In this document: positions 52,658 through 62,622 of the stretch, piece by piece
How positions within the stretch are numbered: position 1 is the first letter of the stretch
How the letters are laid out: the number at the start of each line of letters is the position of its first letter
Assembly: GCF_037976825.1 (NCBI RefSeq)
Contig: NZ_CP150269.1
Location: forward strand, 4,787,501-4,851,500
Source of the DNA: Paenibacillus sp. FSL K6-1330
GTDB lineage: Bacteria > Bacillota > Bacilli > Paenibacillales > Paenibacillaceae
DNA: 64,000 nucleotides
Direction: 5' to 3'
Made by a program: the position numbers and the translations under genes
Notes under the pieces: model-generated
Told to the model about the DNA's origin: nothing
Database searches by the model: none
The model's input: the letters and a program-made list of their open reading frames with translations, nothing else

Positions 52658-53518
52658 ATGATATCCAGCGATACCCATACCGTAACCTACGGAGAAGAAG
52701 AAGGGGAATTTTACTACCATCGCATTCATCGCACAAAGCCCTTTGAACGAAATAACCATTATCATGGAACCTATGAAGTCTACTATCTGGTTTCAGGCGA
52801 GCGCAATTATTTTATCAAAGAAAAATTGTACACCATTCGGGCGGGAGACCTCATTCTCATCAATAAATTCGACGTTCATAAAACCTCGGGTCAAGGCGAT
52901 CCGGAGCATGAACGTATCGTCATAAATTTTAGCGATTCTTTTCTGGGGAAAGGCCACCCCTTGCTGGCATCCGAATTGCTGAGCATGTTTAATCAGGATA
53001 CGCCGCTGCTGCGTTTAACCGTTCCAGAGCAAGCAATCATCATGCAAATTTTGAATAAAATGGCCGATGAGATCAGAGAAGGCTCTGCTTCGTACGAATA
53101 CATGCTGCAGGTACTGCTTACCGAGTTATTAATTAAAACCTCTCGGTTAACCCATTCCGCCTCGCTGCCTGCTCACATCTCCATGAACCCGCTCCATCAG
53201 AAAATCACGGACGTCGTTAAGTTTATTCACGCCCATTACGCAGACAAAATCACGCTGCAGCAATTATCTGAAACCTTCTACATCAGCCCGTTCTACCTGT
53301 CCCGGATATTCAAAGAAATTACGGGCTTTACGATCATTAACTATCTGAACCTCACCCGCATTCGCGAGGCACAGCGCCTTCTGACGGATACGGACCTGAA
53401 AATCGTGGACATCGCCGAATCGATCGGCTTTGAAAGCCTGACGCATTTTGACCGAACCTTTAAGAAACTTATGAAAATGACGGCAAGCAAATACCGCAAA
53501 AGGCACAGCATTCCGTGA
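52658..53518 (+). CDS. AraC-family transcriptional regulator of galacturonate genes
   Basis: 286 residues. The N-terminal cupin sensor domain (HYHGTYEVYYLVSGE, TIRAGDLILINKFDVH) binds a small effector, and the C-terminal two-helix-turn-helix domain (ITLQQLSETFYISPFYLSRIFKE, LKIVDIAESIGFESLTHFDRTFKKL) binds DNA. It is divergently oriented to uxaC, so it probably activates that operon. The ATG has GGGGGCG upstream. The effector is inferred to be a uronate. Confidence 0.9.
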   Translation: MISSDTHTVTYGEEEGEFYYHRIHRTKPFERNNHYHGTYEVYYLVSGERNYFIKEKLYTIRAGDLILINKFDVHKTSGQGDPEHERIVINFSDSFLGKGHPLLASELLSMFNQDTPLLRLTVPEQAIIMQILNKMADEIREGSASYEYMLQVLLTELLIKTSRLTHSASLPAHISMNPLHQKITDVVKFIHAHYADKITLQQLSETFYISPFYLSRIFKEITGFTIINYLNLTRIREAQRLLTDTDLKIVDIAESIGFESLTHFDRTFKKLMKMTASKYRKRHSIP

Positions 53519-53526
53519 ACCAACAA

Positions 53527-53573
53527 AAAAGGAAGCGATCAACCCAAAATTCTGGTTGTTCGCTTCCTTTTTC
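53527..53573. terminator. bidirectional intrinsic terminator
   Basis: AAAAGGAAGCGATCAACC and GGTTGTTCGCTTCCTTTTT pair with a short mismatch. It separates the AraC gene from spoIIIE. Confidence 0.85.
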
Positions 53574-53595
53574 TGAAGTTAAGGGATTGACTCCC

Positions 53596-56241
53596 TTAAC
53601 TGATTCGATTCTGCTGTTGTTGGTATTGCTCCATAGACATCAGCACTTCCCGCGGTTTGCTTCCCTCGTAAGGTCCGATAATCCCGCGTGCCTCCATGGA
53701 ATCTATAAGACGCGCTGCACGGGTATAGCCTACGCGCATTCTCCGCTGCAGCAGCGATACGGACGCTTGCTTCGCTTCCAGTACGATGGTCACCGCCTGC
53801 TCATACAGCTCATCCAATTCTTCTTCATCCGAATTCGACGATTCCTCTATCTCAGGCACTAACGACTCATCATATTCCGCCTGCCCTTGATCCCGGACAA
53901 AATCCACAATGTTCTCGACCTCATGATCACTCATGAAGGCTCCCTGCACCCGGATCGGCTTGGAGGAGCCCATCGGCATAAACAGCATATCCCCGCGGCC
54001 AAGCAGCTTCTCTGCTCCCGCCATATCCAGAATCGTTCGGGAATCGACCTGCGAAGACACGCCAAAGGCAATACGCGACGGAATGTTTGCTTTAATGACC
54101 CCCGTAATAACGTCGACCGACGGACGCTGCGTCGCGATGATCAAGTGAATCCCGGCGGCACGGGCCATTTGGGCCAGACGCGTGATCGCGTCTTCCACAT
54201 CGTTGGCTGCAACCATCATCAAATCGGCCAGCTCGTCCACGATCACGACGATATAAGGCAATACTGCCGGCAGATTATCCTTCATCAGATTGTTGTAACC
54301 TTCAATATTTCGCGTCCCGGATTTGGAGAACAGCTCATACCGTTTCTCCATCTCTACTACGATTTTCTTAAGTGCCAAGGATGCCCGCTTCGGATCCGTT
54401 ACCACCGGTGCCATCAAATGCGGAATTCCGTTGTAGACATTGAGCTCGACCATCTTCGGATCGACCATCAGGAACTTAACCTCATCCGGCTTCGCTTTAT
54501 ACAGAATGCTGGTAATGATGCCGTTGATACATACGGATTTACCCGAACCCGTTGCACCTGCAACAAGGAGATGGGGCATGCGTGCCAAATTACCGACAAT
54601 CGTCTGACCTGAAATATCACGGCCAAATGCAATTGACAGCTTCGATTCCGCTTCCTGGAACGTCGGCGTCTCCATAACCTCTCTCATCGTAACCAGTGAT
54701 ACTTCGTTGTTCGGCACTTCGATCCCGATGGCTGATTTGCCAGGAATCGGCGCTTCCATCCGAATATCCTTGGCCGCAAGCGCGAGTGCAATATCATCGG
54801 TCAGATTGACGATCCGGCTGACCTTAACCCCGATGTCCGGCTGAATTTCATAACGGGTTACCGACGGCCCCCGGACCACCTCCAGTACCTTGGCCCGAAC
54901 GCCGAAACTTTCCAGCGTCGCCTCCAGCTTGCGCGCTGTCTGCATATAATCATTCTGGTCTCCACCCTTACCGCCGTTATTCGGTTTGGATAGCAGCCGG
55001 AATGGCGGCAGCTTGTACGGCTTGGGCGGCGGAGCCGGAGGTGCTGCCGGTGCCGTTCCCTCCTGCCCCTCATTACCTGCAGTAGCAGCTCCATTCAACT
55101 CGCCATTCGACGCTTCAAGGCCACCCATGGGCTCAGGACTAGCTGCCGTGTTCCCCGAAGGGTCCTCTTGTGCCGAAGGTATCACCGCTTCGTGATCGTC
55201 GTACTCGTCATCCAGGCGTCCTTCTTGTTTCACTTGCTCGAAGAAATCACGAATAATCGGCGAGGAAGGCACGGATTCTGCTGCAGGAGTGATAACATCG
55301 GCTCCCTCCTCCGGTTGAACCGGACTGTTGAACAGGACGACCTCCCCTTTCTCCTTAGCACCATGCCCGTTGCCAACGGTAAATACCGGAGCCGCCTCAT
55401 CCGCAGCATCCCCAGCCTCTTCCACTGCTTCGTTCCGTTTGTTGCCTTTGGAACCGAACAACTGGAAGAATTGCGGCGTTTTGCGGCGCGGCAGTCTCAT
55501 GCTCTCCATATCATCCAGATCATCATCTTCATCCAGATCTTCCGGCAGCTGGATGCGTTGTTCCTTCGCGCTTGATTTCGCCGCAGCTCTTGATTTGGTC
55601 TGCTGGCTGTTCACTTTTTTCTGAATCCGTTCTCCAGCCTTTACAACCCTCACGCGGAACATCCGCATTAAATCCACATAGGACAGATTGGTAATCAGCA
55701 TGAAGCTGATCACTAGCATGACAATCACAATCAACTTTGCCCCTATGCTGCCAAACAGCATTAACAGAAAGGCAAACTGCAACGCTCCAATGTAACCGCC
55801 GCTGATGTCTCTGCCCATGACGGGATGATGTCCATCATCTGCCCCGGCATGAAGGAGCTCGCCTTGCAAATCACTATGTATCTGGCTCATCGCATTTGAC
55901 GCACTCAATTGTCCAATCGGGGCCAGCTTCGACTCCAAACCTGCAATGCTGCTCATTAAAGTGAGCGATAATACCAAGAGAAGGACACCGGTGCGTCTGC
56001 TGTTCCACCGTTTGGGCCATTTCCGGTGAATCATCACCATTAACCCGTAATAGATGCCGATTAGGGGGATGATAAAATAATACTTGCCCAGCAGATATCC
56101 CGACATCTTGGACAGGGAACGCCCCACCGGTGCTTCTCCGGATAATGCGATGACCGAAAGTGTCATCAATACAATCCCATAAATTTCATACTTCAATACG
56201 GCTGCAAAGGCTGCCTTCTTCTTTCTTTTCCGCTTTGCCAA
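53596..56241 (-). CDS. spoIIIE: DNA translocase SpoIIIE
   Basis: 881 residues. Four N-terminal membrane helices (about 15-170), a long acidic low-complexity linker, and a C-terminal FtsK/SpoIIIE motor: Walker [49 protein letters not shown] gamma winged-helix domain ([21 protein letters not shown]) recognises orienting DNA sequences. It pumps the chromosome into the forespore. TTG 56241 is the start, with GGGGGTGA five bases upstream, giving MAKRKRKKK. Its neighbours ylzJ and tepA match Bacillus. Confidence 0.93.
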   Translation of the reverse strand: MAKRKRKKKAAFAAVLKYEIYGIVLMTLSVIALSGEAPVGRSLSKMSGYLLGKYYFIIPLIGIYYGLMVMIHRKWPKRWNSRRTGVLLLVLSLTLMSSIAGLESKLAPIGQLSASNAMSQIHSDLQGELLHAGADDGHHPVMGRDISGGYIGALQFAFLLMLFGSIGAKLIVIVMLVISFMLITNLSYVDLMRMFRVRVVKAGERIQKKVNSQQTKSRAAAKSSAKEQRIQLPEDLDEDDDLDDMESMRLPRRKTPQFFQLFGSKGNKRNEAVEEAGDAADEAAPVFTVGNGHGAKEKGEVVLFNSPVQPEEGADVITPAAESVPSSPIIRDFFEQVKQEGRLDDEYDDHEAVIPSAQEDPSGNTAASPEPMGGLEASNGELNGAATAGNEGQEGTAPAAPPAPPPKPYKLPPFRLLSKPNNGGKGGDQNDYMQTARKLEATLESFGVRAKVLEVVRGPSVTRYEIQPDIGVKVSRIVNLTDDIALALAAKDIRMEAPIPGKSAIGIEVPNNEVSLVTMREVMETPTFQEAESKLSIAFGRDISGQTIVGNLARMPHLLVAGATGSGKSVCINGIITSILYKAKPDEVKFLMVDPKMVELNVYNGIPHLMAPVVTDPKRASLALKKIVVEMEKRYELFSKSGTRNIEGYNNLMKDNLPAVLPYIVVIVDELADLMMVAANDVEDAITRLAQMARAAGIHLIIATQRPSVDVITGVIKANIPSRIAFGVSSQVDSRTILDMAGAEKLLGRGDMLFMPMGSSKPIRVQGAFMSDHEVENIVDFVRDQGQAEYDESLVPEIEESSNSDEEELDELYEQAVTIVLEAKQASVSLLQRRMRVGYTRAARLIDSMEARGIIGPYEGSKPREVLMSMEQYQQQQNRIS

Positions 56242-56302
56242 AAGTGTCACCCCCGAATCCATATTATAGCATAATATTCGGTGGCGTACCTATGTTCTGT
56301 TT

Positions 56303-56545
56303 TCAGCCTTTAGCCTCATTTTCAACCGTCGGAATATAGCGAATCATTGCCCCCGGAGCGTAGCGTGGATTCAAGTAATCTTGAAGCCCGCAATCGAGTA
56401 AACGGACAATTTTCGCCTGATCCTCTGCCATAGGTTCAACTTCCATTAGTATTCCTTCAACCCGAACTTCCCTGGACGTGACGGCTGCCTGTTCCCCTTG
56501 CAGCATCCCGATCGGATCCAATGGCATGACGCTGTACCATATCAT
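56303..56545 (-). CDS. ylzJ: YlzJ-like protein
   Basis: 80 residues ([17 protein letters not shown] at the start, [15 protein letters not shown] near the end). The YlzJ family has this size and lies between tepA and spoIIIE. The start overlaps the tepA stop. Function unknown. Confidence 0.85.
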   Translation of the reverse strand: MIWYSVMPLDPIGMLQGEQAAVTSREVRVEGILMEVEPMAEDQAKIVRLLDCGLQDYLNPRYAPGAMIRYIPTVENEAKG

Positions 56546-57315
56546 TGCGTAATCCCTCCAGGTATCGTTTTACGTTCTTCAATCATGCTATTCAAACGGC
56601 TTAATGCCTGCCCAATGCCCCCCACCTCGTTCATAAGGCCATATTTGACGGCGTCTGTACCTGAAACCGCGGTACCGATATCCCTGTTCAATTCACCGGT
56701 TTTGAACATCAGATCCTTAAACAGTTCCTCTGTTATCCTCGAATGACTCGTTACAAAACGTACGACACGTTCCTGCATTTTCTCCATGTATTCAAAGGTT
56801 TGCGGCACGCCAATGACTAACCCGCTCATGCGTATCGGGTGAATGGTCATCGTCGCGCTCTCCGCGATGATCGAGTGATCTGCTGCTACAGCGATAGGGA
56901 CGCCGATACTGTGCCCCCCTCCAATGACTACCGTTACGGTCGGTTTGCTGAGCGATGCAATCATCTCGGCAATGGCAAGTCCGGCTTCAACGTCGCCGCC
57001 AACGGTATTGAGTATGATCAAGAGTCCTTCGATCCGCGGATTTTGCTCAGCTGCCACAAGCTGTGGAATCATATGCTCATATTTTGTGGTTTTATTTTGC
57101 GGTGGAAGCACGATATGTCCCTCGATTTGTCCAATGATGGTCATGCAAAAAACGTTGGATTCCCCGCCGCTCGGCAGTCCCGTCTGTCCCAGCTGCTGTA
57201 TCGTTTCCGTTACGGCCGCTTTTTTGCCTTCCTCGGTGGGGACGACCGGAGGCGCTTCCGTCTCGCCAGTCCATCCTGCTCTTCTGTTGCCGGTAGTCCA
57301 TTGATCTTTCTCCAT
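56542..57315 (-). CDS. tepA: translocation-enhancing ClpP-family protein TepA
   Basis: 257 residues. ClpP-like serine protease without a signal peptide: nucleophile Ser in [11 protein letters not shown], His in [20 protein letters not shown] supports the oxyanion region. In B. subtilis TepA (YmfB) is linked to forespore protein quality and secretion. The ATG follows AGGGATGCGCG. It lies after rnj and before ylzJ, as expected. Confidence 0.92.
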   Translation of the reverse strand: MEKDQWTTGNRRAGWTGETEAPPVVPTEEGKKAAVTETIQQLGQTGLPSGGESNVFCMTIIGQIEGHIVLPPQNKTTKYEHMIPQLVAAEQNPRIEGLLIILNTVGGDVEAGLAIAEMIASLSKPTVTVVIGGGHSIGVPIAVAADHSIIAESATMTIHPIRMSGLVIGVPQTFEYMEKMQERVVRFVTSHSRITEELFKDLMFKTGELNRDIGTAVSGTDAVKYGLMNEVGGIGQALSRLNSMIEERKTIPGGITQ

Positions 57316-57454
57316 CGCGCATCCCTGCCTTTATCTTAATGTCTAGCTGCTGCAATCAACACATAGCTAACCCTTAGTATGGCAAATGACGGGATCATTT
57401 TATGCTTATATGGGTACATTCAGCTTGGCAGCGGAATAGCAGCAACCAAAAAAA

Positions 57455-57477
57455 CTCCTGCCGAAATCTTTCGGGAG
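57455..57477 (-). terminator. second terminator downstream of rnj
   Basis: On the minus strand CTCCCGAAA, two bases, TTTCGGCAGGAG then seven T. With the hairpin at 57499-57549 it makes a tandem terminator after rnj. Confidence 0.75.
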
Positions 57478-57498
57478 AAGTTTAAGGATCAACCTATA

Positions 57499-57549
57499 AA
57501 AAGCCCTCTTTCGCGGGAACCGTCCAATTATTACCTGCGAAAAAGGGGC
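57499..57549 (-). terminator. first terminator downstream of rnj
   Basis: On the minus strand GCCCCTTTTTCGCAGG pairs with CCCGCGAAAGAGGGC, then TTTTT, about 35 bases after the rnj stop. Confidence 0.75.
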
Positions 57550-57581
57550 GACTGTGTGCCTGATTATTTTATTATCTTGTA

Positions 57582-59261
57582 TCAGACTTCCATAATGATC
57601 GGCAAGATCATCGGTCTGCGACGTGTTTGTTCATACAAGAAGCGTCCCAAAGCGTCTTTTACGCTGGTTTTCAGTGACGCCCACTCATTCACGTTTTCAC
57701 TCATCAGCTTCTGAAGCGTGCTGGAAACGATACGGTTCGCTTCATCCAGAAGCCCTTCGGATTCCCGTACGTATACGAATCCACGCGAAATAATATCAGG
57801 ACCGGATACGATGGAACCGTTTTGCTTGCTCAAGGTAACGACAACGACCAGAATTCCGTCCTGGGACAGAAGCTTGCGGTCGCGCAATACGATGTTTCCT
57901 ACGTCACCAACGCCAAGTCCGTCAATCAGAACATTTCCAGCAGTTACTTTGCCGGCTTTGCGGGCCGAGCCACCTTGGATTTCCACAATTTCACCGATAT
58001 CGGTAATAAAAATGTTGTCCGGATCAACACCAACGGACTCTGCAAGCAGAGCGTGACGGCGCTGCATCCGGTATTCTCCATGGACAGGGATGAAAAATTG
58101 CGGTTTCATCAGATTCAGCATCAACTTGAGTTCTTCCTGGCTGCCATGACCCGATACGTGGACACCCGAATTGGATCCACTATAAATCACGTCTGCTCCA
58201 AGGCGGAACAACTCATCAATCGTACGTCCCACATATTTTTCATTACCTGGAACCGGAGTTGCTGCAATGATAACCGTATCCCCTGGCAGAATGTCCACCT
58301 TGCGGTGAGTGGAACGTGCCATGCGTGTGAGCGCTGACATCGGCTCTCCCTGACTGCCTGTACACAATACGACAACCCGGTCAGCTGCCATTTTGTTAAC
58401 CTCTTCAGGTTCGATCAGCATGCCGTCCGGAATGTGCAAATATCCAAGCTCAGCGGCAATGGACACCACATTGACCATGCTTCTTCCGATAACCGTTATT
58501 TTGCGGCCCGTGGATTCGGCTGCATTAACAACCTGCTGAATCCGGTGCACATTCGATGCAAACGTTGCAACAACCACCCGCTGCTCGGCTTTGCGGAAAA
58601 TATCTTCCAGCACGATGCCCACGTTTTTCTCGGAAGGCGTGAAGCCTGGTCTCTCTGCGTTCGTACTATCTGACAGAAGAGCCAATACTCCCTTGCTTCC
58701 GATCTCAGCCATACGCTGCAGATCCGCATATTGGTCGTTTACCGGAGTATGGTCGAACTTAAAGTCACCCGTATGCACAACATTGCCTTCCGGTGTTTCG
58801 ATACAGATCCCTACGGAATCCGGGATACTGTGATTGGTCTTGAAGAAGGTCGCTTTCAGTGTGTTTCCGAGTTGTACTTCCGAATCCGCATGGATCAGAA
58901 TCCGTTTCGTCTCACCCAGCAAATTCGCTTCTCTGAGCTTGTTTTCCACTAATCCGAGCGTCAATTTCGTTCCGTACACAGGAACATTCAAGTGTTTCAA
59001 TACGTAAGGGAGGCCGCCGATATGGTCCTCGTGACCGTGAGTCAGCAAAATCGCTCTCACTTTGTCGCGATTCTCCGTTAAATAGCTAATATCAGGAATA
59101 ACAATATCAATCCCAAGCATATCTTCTTCTGGGAACTTCAATCCCGCATCCACGACAACGATGTCATTGGCATATTGAATGACATACATGTTCTTCCCGA
59201 TCTCACCGACGCCGCCCAAGGCAAAAATCGATAGTTTATCGTTGCTTATTTTCTTAGACAA
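57582..59261 (-). CDS. ribonuclease J (at the rnjB locus)
   Basis: 559 residues of the beta-CASP metallo-beta-lactamase nucleases. The zinc motif LTHGHEDHIGGLP is intact (HxHxDH), followed by VVVVTLS near the C-terminus and SGSNSGVHVSGHGSQEELK. By gene order it equals B. subtilis rnjB; the full metal site means it could be catalytically active like J1. It has a -10-like TATAAT upstream at 59348-59353 and is separated from dapA by a terminator. Confidence 0.93.
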   Translation of the reverse strand: MSKKISNDKLSIFALGGVGEIGKNMYVIQYANDIVVVDAGLKFPEEDMLGIDIVIPDISYLTENRDKVRAILLTHGHEDHIGGLPYVLKHLNVPVYGTKLTLGLVENKLREANLLGETKRILIHADSEVQLGNTLKATFFKTNHSIPDSVGICIETPEGNVVHTGDFKFDHTPVNDQYADLQRMAEIGSKGVLALLSDSTNAERPGFTPSEKNVGIVLEDIFRKAEQRVVVATFASNVHRIQQVVNAAESTGRKITVIGRSMVNVVSIAAELGYLHIPDGMLIEPEEVNKMAADRVVVLCTGSQGEPMSALTRMARSTHRKVDILPGDTVIIAATPVPGNEKYVGRTIDELFRLGADVIYSGSNSGVHVSGHGSQEELKLMLNLMKPQFFIPVHGEYRMQRRHALLAESVGVDPDNIFITDIGEIVEIQGGSARKAGKVTAGNVLIDGLGVGDVGNIVLRDRKLLSQDGILVVVVTLSKQNGSIVSGPDIISRGFVYVRESEGLLDEANRIVSSTLQKLMSENVNEWASLKTSVKDALGRFLYEQTRRRPMILPIIMEV

Positions 59262-59347
59262 ATGTATCTAACCCTCCTATAGTTTTGGACGTCGTACCAT
59301 TGTTATATTAAATTTCAAAAAAATACCGCACCCAGTCACTTGAATTC

Positions 59348-59353
59348 ATTATA
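59348..59353 (-). promoter_or_regulatory. -10 element of rnj
   Basis: TATAAT on the minus strand, about 90 bases before the rnj start. The -35 is not clear (TGTGTT at 17 bases), so confidence is modest. Confidence 0.4.
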
Positions 59354-59435
59354 CATGATGAAAAAGTGAAAACACAAGTCAACCACCTTCGTGAGCCATA
59401 GGATACCCAGAAACAGAAGGGTTTAAAACGAAGAA

Positions 59436-59464
59436 AGCCACTGCCTTCATTGAAGGCAATGGCT
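59436..59464 (-). terminator. intrinsic terminator of dapA
   Basis: AGCCATTGCCTTCA and TGAAGGCAGTGGCT pair almost perfectly after the dapA stop, followed by a T-rich stretch. Confidence 0.75.
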
Positions 59465-59485
59465 TAGGTTTGGTAGGTGCGCAGC

Positions 59486-60367
59486 TTACAAGGATGACAG
59501 CATATTACGGATAAATGCAGCCTCGTTCTCACTAGGAGAAACGAGCGGCAGACGAACGCCGCCGACCTGATAGCCCCGCTCATGCAGAGCGAATTTAACC
59601 GCCGCCGGGTTTGGAAGCGGGTCAGGACATTCAAACAGGCCCTTGAACAACGTGAACAAGGATTGATGCAGCTTGGCGGCTTCCTTCACGTTTCCTTCCA
59701 CATAGGCGTGGATCATATCCTTCATGCGGGCGCCAGCGATATGGCTGGCCACGCTTACGATTCCGTAAGCACCTACCGCCAGAGCAGGCAGGGCTGAGGA
59801 ATCGTCGCCGGAATAAACGATGAAGCCGTCCGGAGCACCTGCGGCAATGGCGGTGACCTGATCAATCGAAGCACATTCCTTCGTCGCAACGATGTTCGGT
59901 AATTGAGCCAGACGCAGGGTGGTAGCCGCGCTCAGGCTGATGCCCGTCCGTCCCGGCACATTGTACAGCATGATAGGTAAGGAAGTTGCCTCAGCGATCG
60001 CCTTAAAATGCTGGTAGAGCCCTTCCTGGTTCGGCTTATTGTAGTACGGAGCGACAAGCAAAATGCCATCGACGCCGCAGCTTTCCGCTTTTTTCGTCAA
60101 TTCTGCAGAATGTGCCGTATCGTTGCTGCCGGTACCTGCGATAATCTTGCTTCGTCCACCTGCCTGCTTCACTGCGAACTTAAACAATTCAAGCTTCTCG
60201 TCTTCGCTAAGCGTCGGGGATTCGCCCGTCGTTCCTGCAATGACCAGAGAGTCCGACTTCTGTTCGACAATCAGGTACTCAATCAATCTCGCAGTCTCGT
60301 CCCAATTGATCTCGTTATTCTGATCAAATGGGGTTACCATAGCCGTAATCAATCTTCCGAAATCCAC
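59486..60367 (-). CDS. dapA: 4-hydroxy-tetrahydrodipicolinate synthase
   Basis: 293 residues. It condenses pyruvate with aspartate semialdehyde. Signatures: AMVTPF at the start, GTTGESPTLSEDE, YNVPGRTGISL, with the Schiff-base Lys in IVATKECA. It is last in the dpaA-dpaB-asd-dapG-dapA operon, followed by a terminator. The product feeds lysine and, via dpaA/dpaB, dipicolinate. Confidence 0.95.
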   Translation of the reverse strand: MDFGRLITAMVTPFDQNNEINWDETARLIEYLIVEQKSDSLVIAGTTGESPTLSEDEKLELFKFAVKQAGGRSKIIAGTGSNDTAHSAELTKKAESCGVDGILLVAPYYNKPNQEGLYQHFKAIAEATSLPIMLYNVPGRTGISLSAATTLRLAQLPNIVATKECASIDQVTAIAAGAPDGFIVYSGDDSSALPALAVGAYGIVSVASHIAGARMKDMIHAYVEGNVKEAAKLHQSLFTLFKGLFECPDPLPNPAAVKFALHERGYQVGGVRLPLVSPSENEAAFIRNMLSSL

Positions 60368-60470
60368 AATGATTCCTCCTTAAAGCTCTCCCGAACAGGC
60401 AAGCTTCCTTCGTAAGTAATCTTATATATAGTATTTCCTATCAAACGATTAACGAACAGACTCTAAGGTA

Positions 60471-61685
60471 TTATCGGTGAAGTTCAAATTTGTGATGCAA
60501 TGCGCGCAGCGCTTGAGCCATATCTTCCTTCTTCACAAGCACCCAGATCGTAGTGTTCGAATCTGCCGATTGCAGAATCGGAATATCGTGCTCGCTCAAG
60601 GATTCTACGATTTTGGCCATGATGCCAGGAACCCCGTTGATGCCGCCGCCAATAACGGATACCTTTGCACAGCCGGACAAGCTTTTTGGTTTCAAATCCA
60701 GGCTCTGCAGCACTTCAATCGCCTTCTCCGAGTCGCTGTCAAACACTGTATAAAGGACTCCCGTAGGGGTAACATTAATAAAGTCCACGCTAATGGAATG
60801 CTCCGCCATCGATTTGAAAACCTTCAGTTGAAGACCTTCCGTGCGATCGCATTCCACTGAGATTTGCGTAATATTGCTTACATAAGCAACTCCCGTCACA
60901 AAGCGGTCCACAATTCCGGATTGTATATCTCTGAAGCCCTCCGGCTGGGTGACCAGTGTTCCCTCATTATCCGAGAAGGTTGACCGCACTCTGACCGGAA
61001 TTTGGGATTGCATGGCAATCTCAACTGCTCTAGGATGAATGACCTTGGCACCTTGATGAGCCATATTGCAAATCTCTGTATAACTTACATAGCTGAGTGG
61101 CTTCGCATCCTCGACGATGCGGGGATCTGCCGTAAGAATGCCGTTGACATCCGTGTAGATATCAACCATTTCGGCGCGAAGCGCGGCTCCAAGCGCGGTG
61201 GCCGAGGTATCGCTTCCGCCCCTGCCCAGCGTCGTGAAGTCACCCGAATCGGTCTGCCCCTGGAAACCAGTGACGATAACAACTTGGTGAGACTCCAACT
61301 CTTTCAAAACCCGTTCAGGTTTTACGTCCTTAATGCGTGCATTTCCGAAGTGATCGTCTGTAAGAAATCCGGCTTGGGCACCCGTCAGCACCGTTGCGGT
61401 TATCCCTTCATGCTGAAGCAGACTGCATAGCGTTGTGGCTGAGATAATCTCACCGCAGCAGAGCAGCATATCCCGCTCTCTGTCTGGAAGCGCGTTTCCG
61501 CTCTGACCGATCCAATCCAGAAGAGTATCTGTAGCGTAAGGCTCCCCGCGGCGTCCCATAGCCGATACGACCACGACCAATTGGTAGTGATTAGCCAGTT
61601 CGCGCTGGATGTGCCCAATAACATGGGTTCTTGCTTGCGGTGTAGACAACGAGGTTCCGCCGAATTTTTGAACTAAGATGCGCAT
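60471..61685 (-). CDS. dapG: aspartokinase (DapG type)
   Basis: 404 residues. The N-terminal kinase domain has VQKFGGTSL and the Ser/Thr region TTLGRGGSDTSA; the C-terminus has tandem ACT domains (SVDFINVTPTGVLYTVFD) that give feedback control. ATG follows GGAGGAAT. It phosphorylates aspartate, the first step to dipicolinate and lysine. The dehydrogenase that normally takes its product is missing its core here (see asd). Confidence 0.95.
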   Translation of the reverse strand: MRILVQKFGGTSLSTPQARTHVIGHIQRELANHYQLVVVVSAMGRRGEPYATDTLLDWIGQSGNALPDRERDMLLCCGEIISATTLCSLLQHEGITATVLTGAQAGFLTDDHFGNARIKDVKPERVLKELESHQVVIVTGFQGQTDSGDFTTLGRGGSDTSATALGAALRAEMVDIYTDVNGILTADPRIVEDAKPLSYVSYTEICNMAHQGAKVIHPRAVEIAMQSQIPVRVRSTFSDNEGTLVTQPEGFRDIQSGIVDRFVTGVAYVSNITQISVECDRTEGLQLKVFKSMAEHSISVDFINVTPTGVLYTVFDSDSEKAIEVLQSLDLKPKSLSGCAKVSVIGGGINGVPGIMAKIVESLSEHDIPILQSADSNTTIWVLVKKEDMAQALRALHHKFELHR

Positions 61686-61755
61686 AAAATATTCCTCCGT
61701 TTATATATGCCCAGGAGACGTAAATTTCGGGCCGACCGATTGAAACGGCCGGCTA

Positions 61756-61950
61756 CTAAGCCAGGCCGTTCCGTTTGTTGACGATGATTTCTGCGATTAG
61801 CACGGCATTCCATGCTGCACCCTTCAGAAAATGATCTGAAACGATCCACATGTTAAGTCCGCACTGATGTCCCTCCAACAGTTTGAGGATCTTTTGCCCG
61901 ACTGCGCCAGTTGCTCCAACAACGGCCACATTATAATAATGCTCGGTCAT
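61756..61950 (-). pseudogene. asd: internally deleted aspartate-semialdehyde dehydrogenase remnant
   Basis: An intact 64-codon frame. The first 27 residues (NVAVVGATGAVGQKILKLLE) are the classic N-terminus of Asd; the next residues (GHQCGLNMWIVSDHFLKG, then AAWNAVLIAE) are its extreme C-terminus. Roughly residues 28-310 of the normal protein, including the catalytic Cys and His, are missing, and the join is in frame. The position is exactly that of asd between dpaB and dapG in Bacillus. It cannot be active. The conserved VSDN and VQIAE have become VSDH and VLIAE, which suggests relaxed selection. A full asd must exist elsewhere, or the assembly lost DNA. Confidence 0.85.
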
Positions 61951-62031
61951 ATGGCTAAATTCCCCTTCATGAATGAAACTGCAGCTGTAACTTTCTATGT
62001 TGCCCTTATTGATCAAAAGGCTTTATCGCGG

Positions 62032-62622
62032 TTAACGCGAATATTCAACGATCATCGGCTGCAGCTGCTTCCCTTCTAGGGCCGCATAACACGCTTCCGG
62101 AATCAAATCCATTTTGGCGACAAGCGAGTTAGGCTTCTGCTGCGGATTATCCTGTCCGTAAGGAACAAAATAAATATTTTTCGTTACAAGCAGCTTCGCG
62201 ATATTCGCCGCATTCAGTCCAAGGCCATCATTCGTTGAAATCGCCAGAACCAGGGGTCTGCAATTTCTCATCTGCGCCTTGGCTGCCATTAACACAGGGC
62301 TGTCAGTCATCGCATTGGCCAGCTTGCTGGTCGTGTTTCCCGTACATGGGGCGATAACCAAAACGTCAAGAAGCTTGGATGGGCCTAGCGGTTCCGCCTC
62401 CACAATTGTAGAAATAATATCATTCCCGGTTATTTCTTTCAACTGTTTCTGCCAATTCTCCGATGTGCCGAATCGGGTATCCGTTGTCATAATAGTGCTG
62501 GACACAATCGGCACCACATTCGCTCCACCATCTTTGAACCGCTGGATCTGCGGCATCACTTCTTCAAGCGTGCAGTGCGATCCTGTCAGGGCATAACCCA
62601 CTGTTATTCCATTCCAATTCAT
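62032..62622 (-). CDS. dpaB: dipicolinate synthase subunit B
   Basis: 196 residues of the flavoprotein fold. GYALTGSHCTLEEVMPQI, APCTGNTTSKLANAMTDSPVLMA and YFVPYGQDNP are conserved in SpoVFB. With DpaA it turns dihydrodipicolinate into dipicolinic acid for the spore core. It follows dpaA directly, with the ATG at the dpaA stop. Confidence 0.95.
   Translation of the reverse strand: MNWNGITVGYALTGSHCTLEEVMPQIQRFKDGGANVVPIVSSTIMTTDTRFGTSENWQKQLKEITGNDIISTIVEAEPLGPSKLLDVLVIAPCTGNTTSKLANAMTDSPVLMAAKAQMRNCRPLVLAISTNDGLGLNAANIAKLLVTKNIYFVPYGQDNPQQKPNSLVAKMDLIPEACYAALEGKQLQPMIVEYSR

Noticed and set aside
53887..54612. 241-codon plus-strand ORF
   Set aside because: Antisense shadow of the SpoIIIE motor domain.
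57379..57714. 111-codon plus-strand ORF across the tandem terminators
   Set aside because: It runs through two strong hairpins and into rnj antisense; no ribosome site.
59262..59485. Lysine riboswitch near dapA/dapG
   Set aside because: The gaps beside these genes are too short or contain only a terminator and a promoter; no lysine-riboswitch-like structure was recognised.
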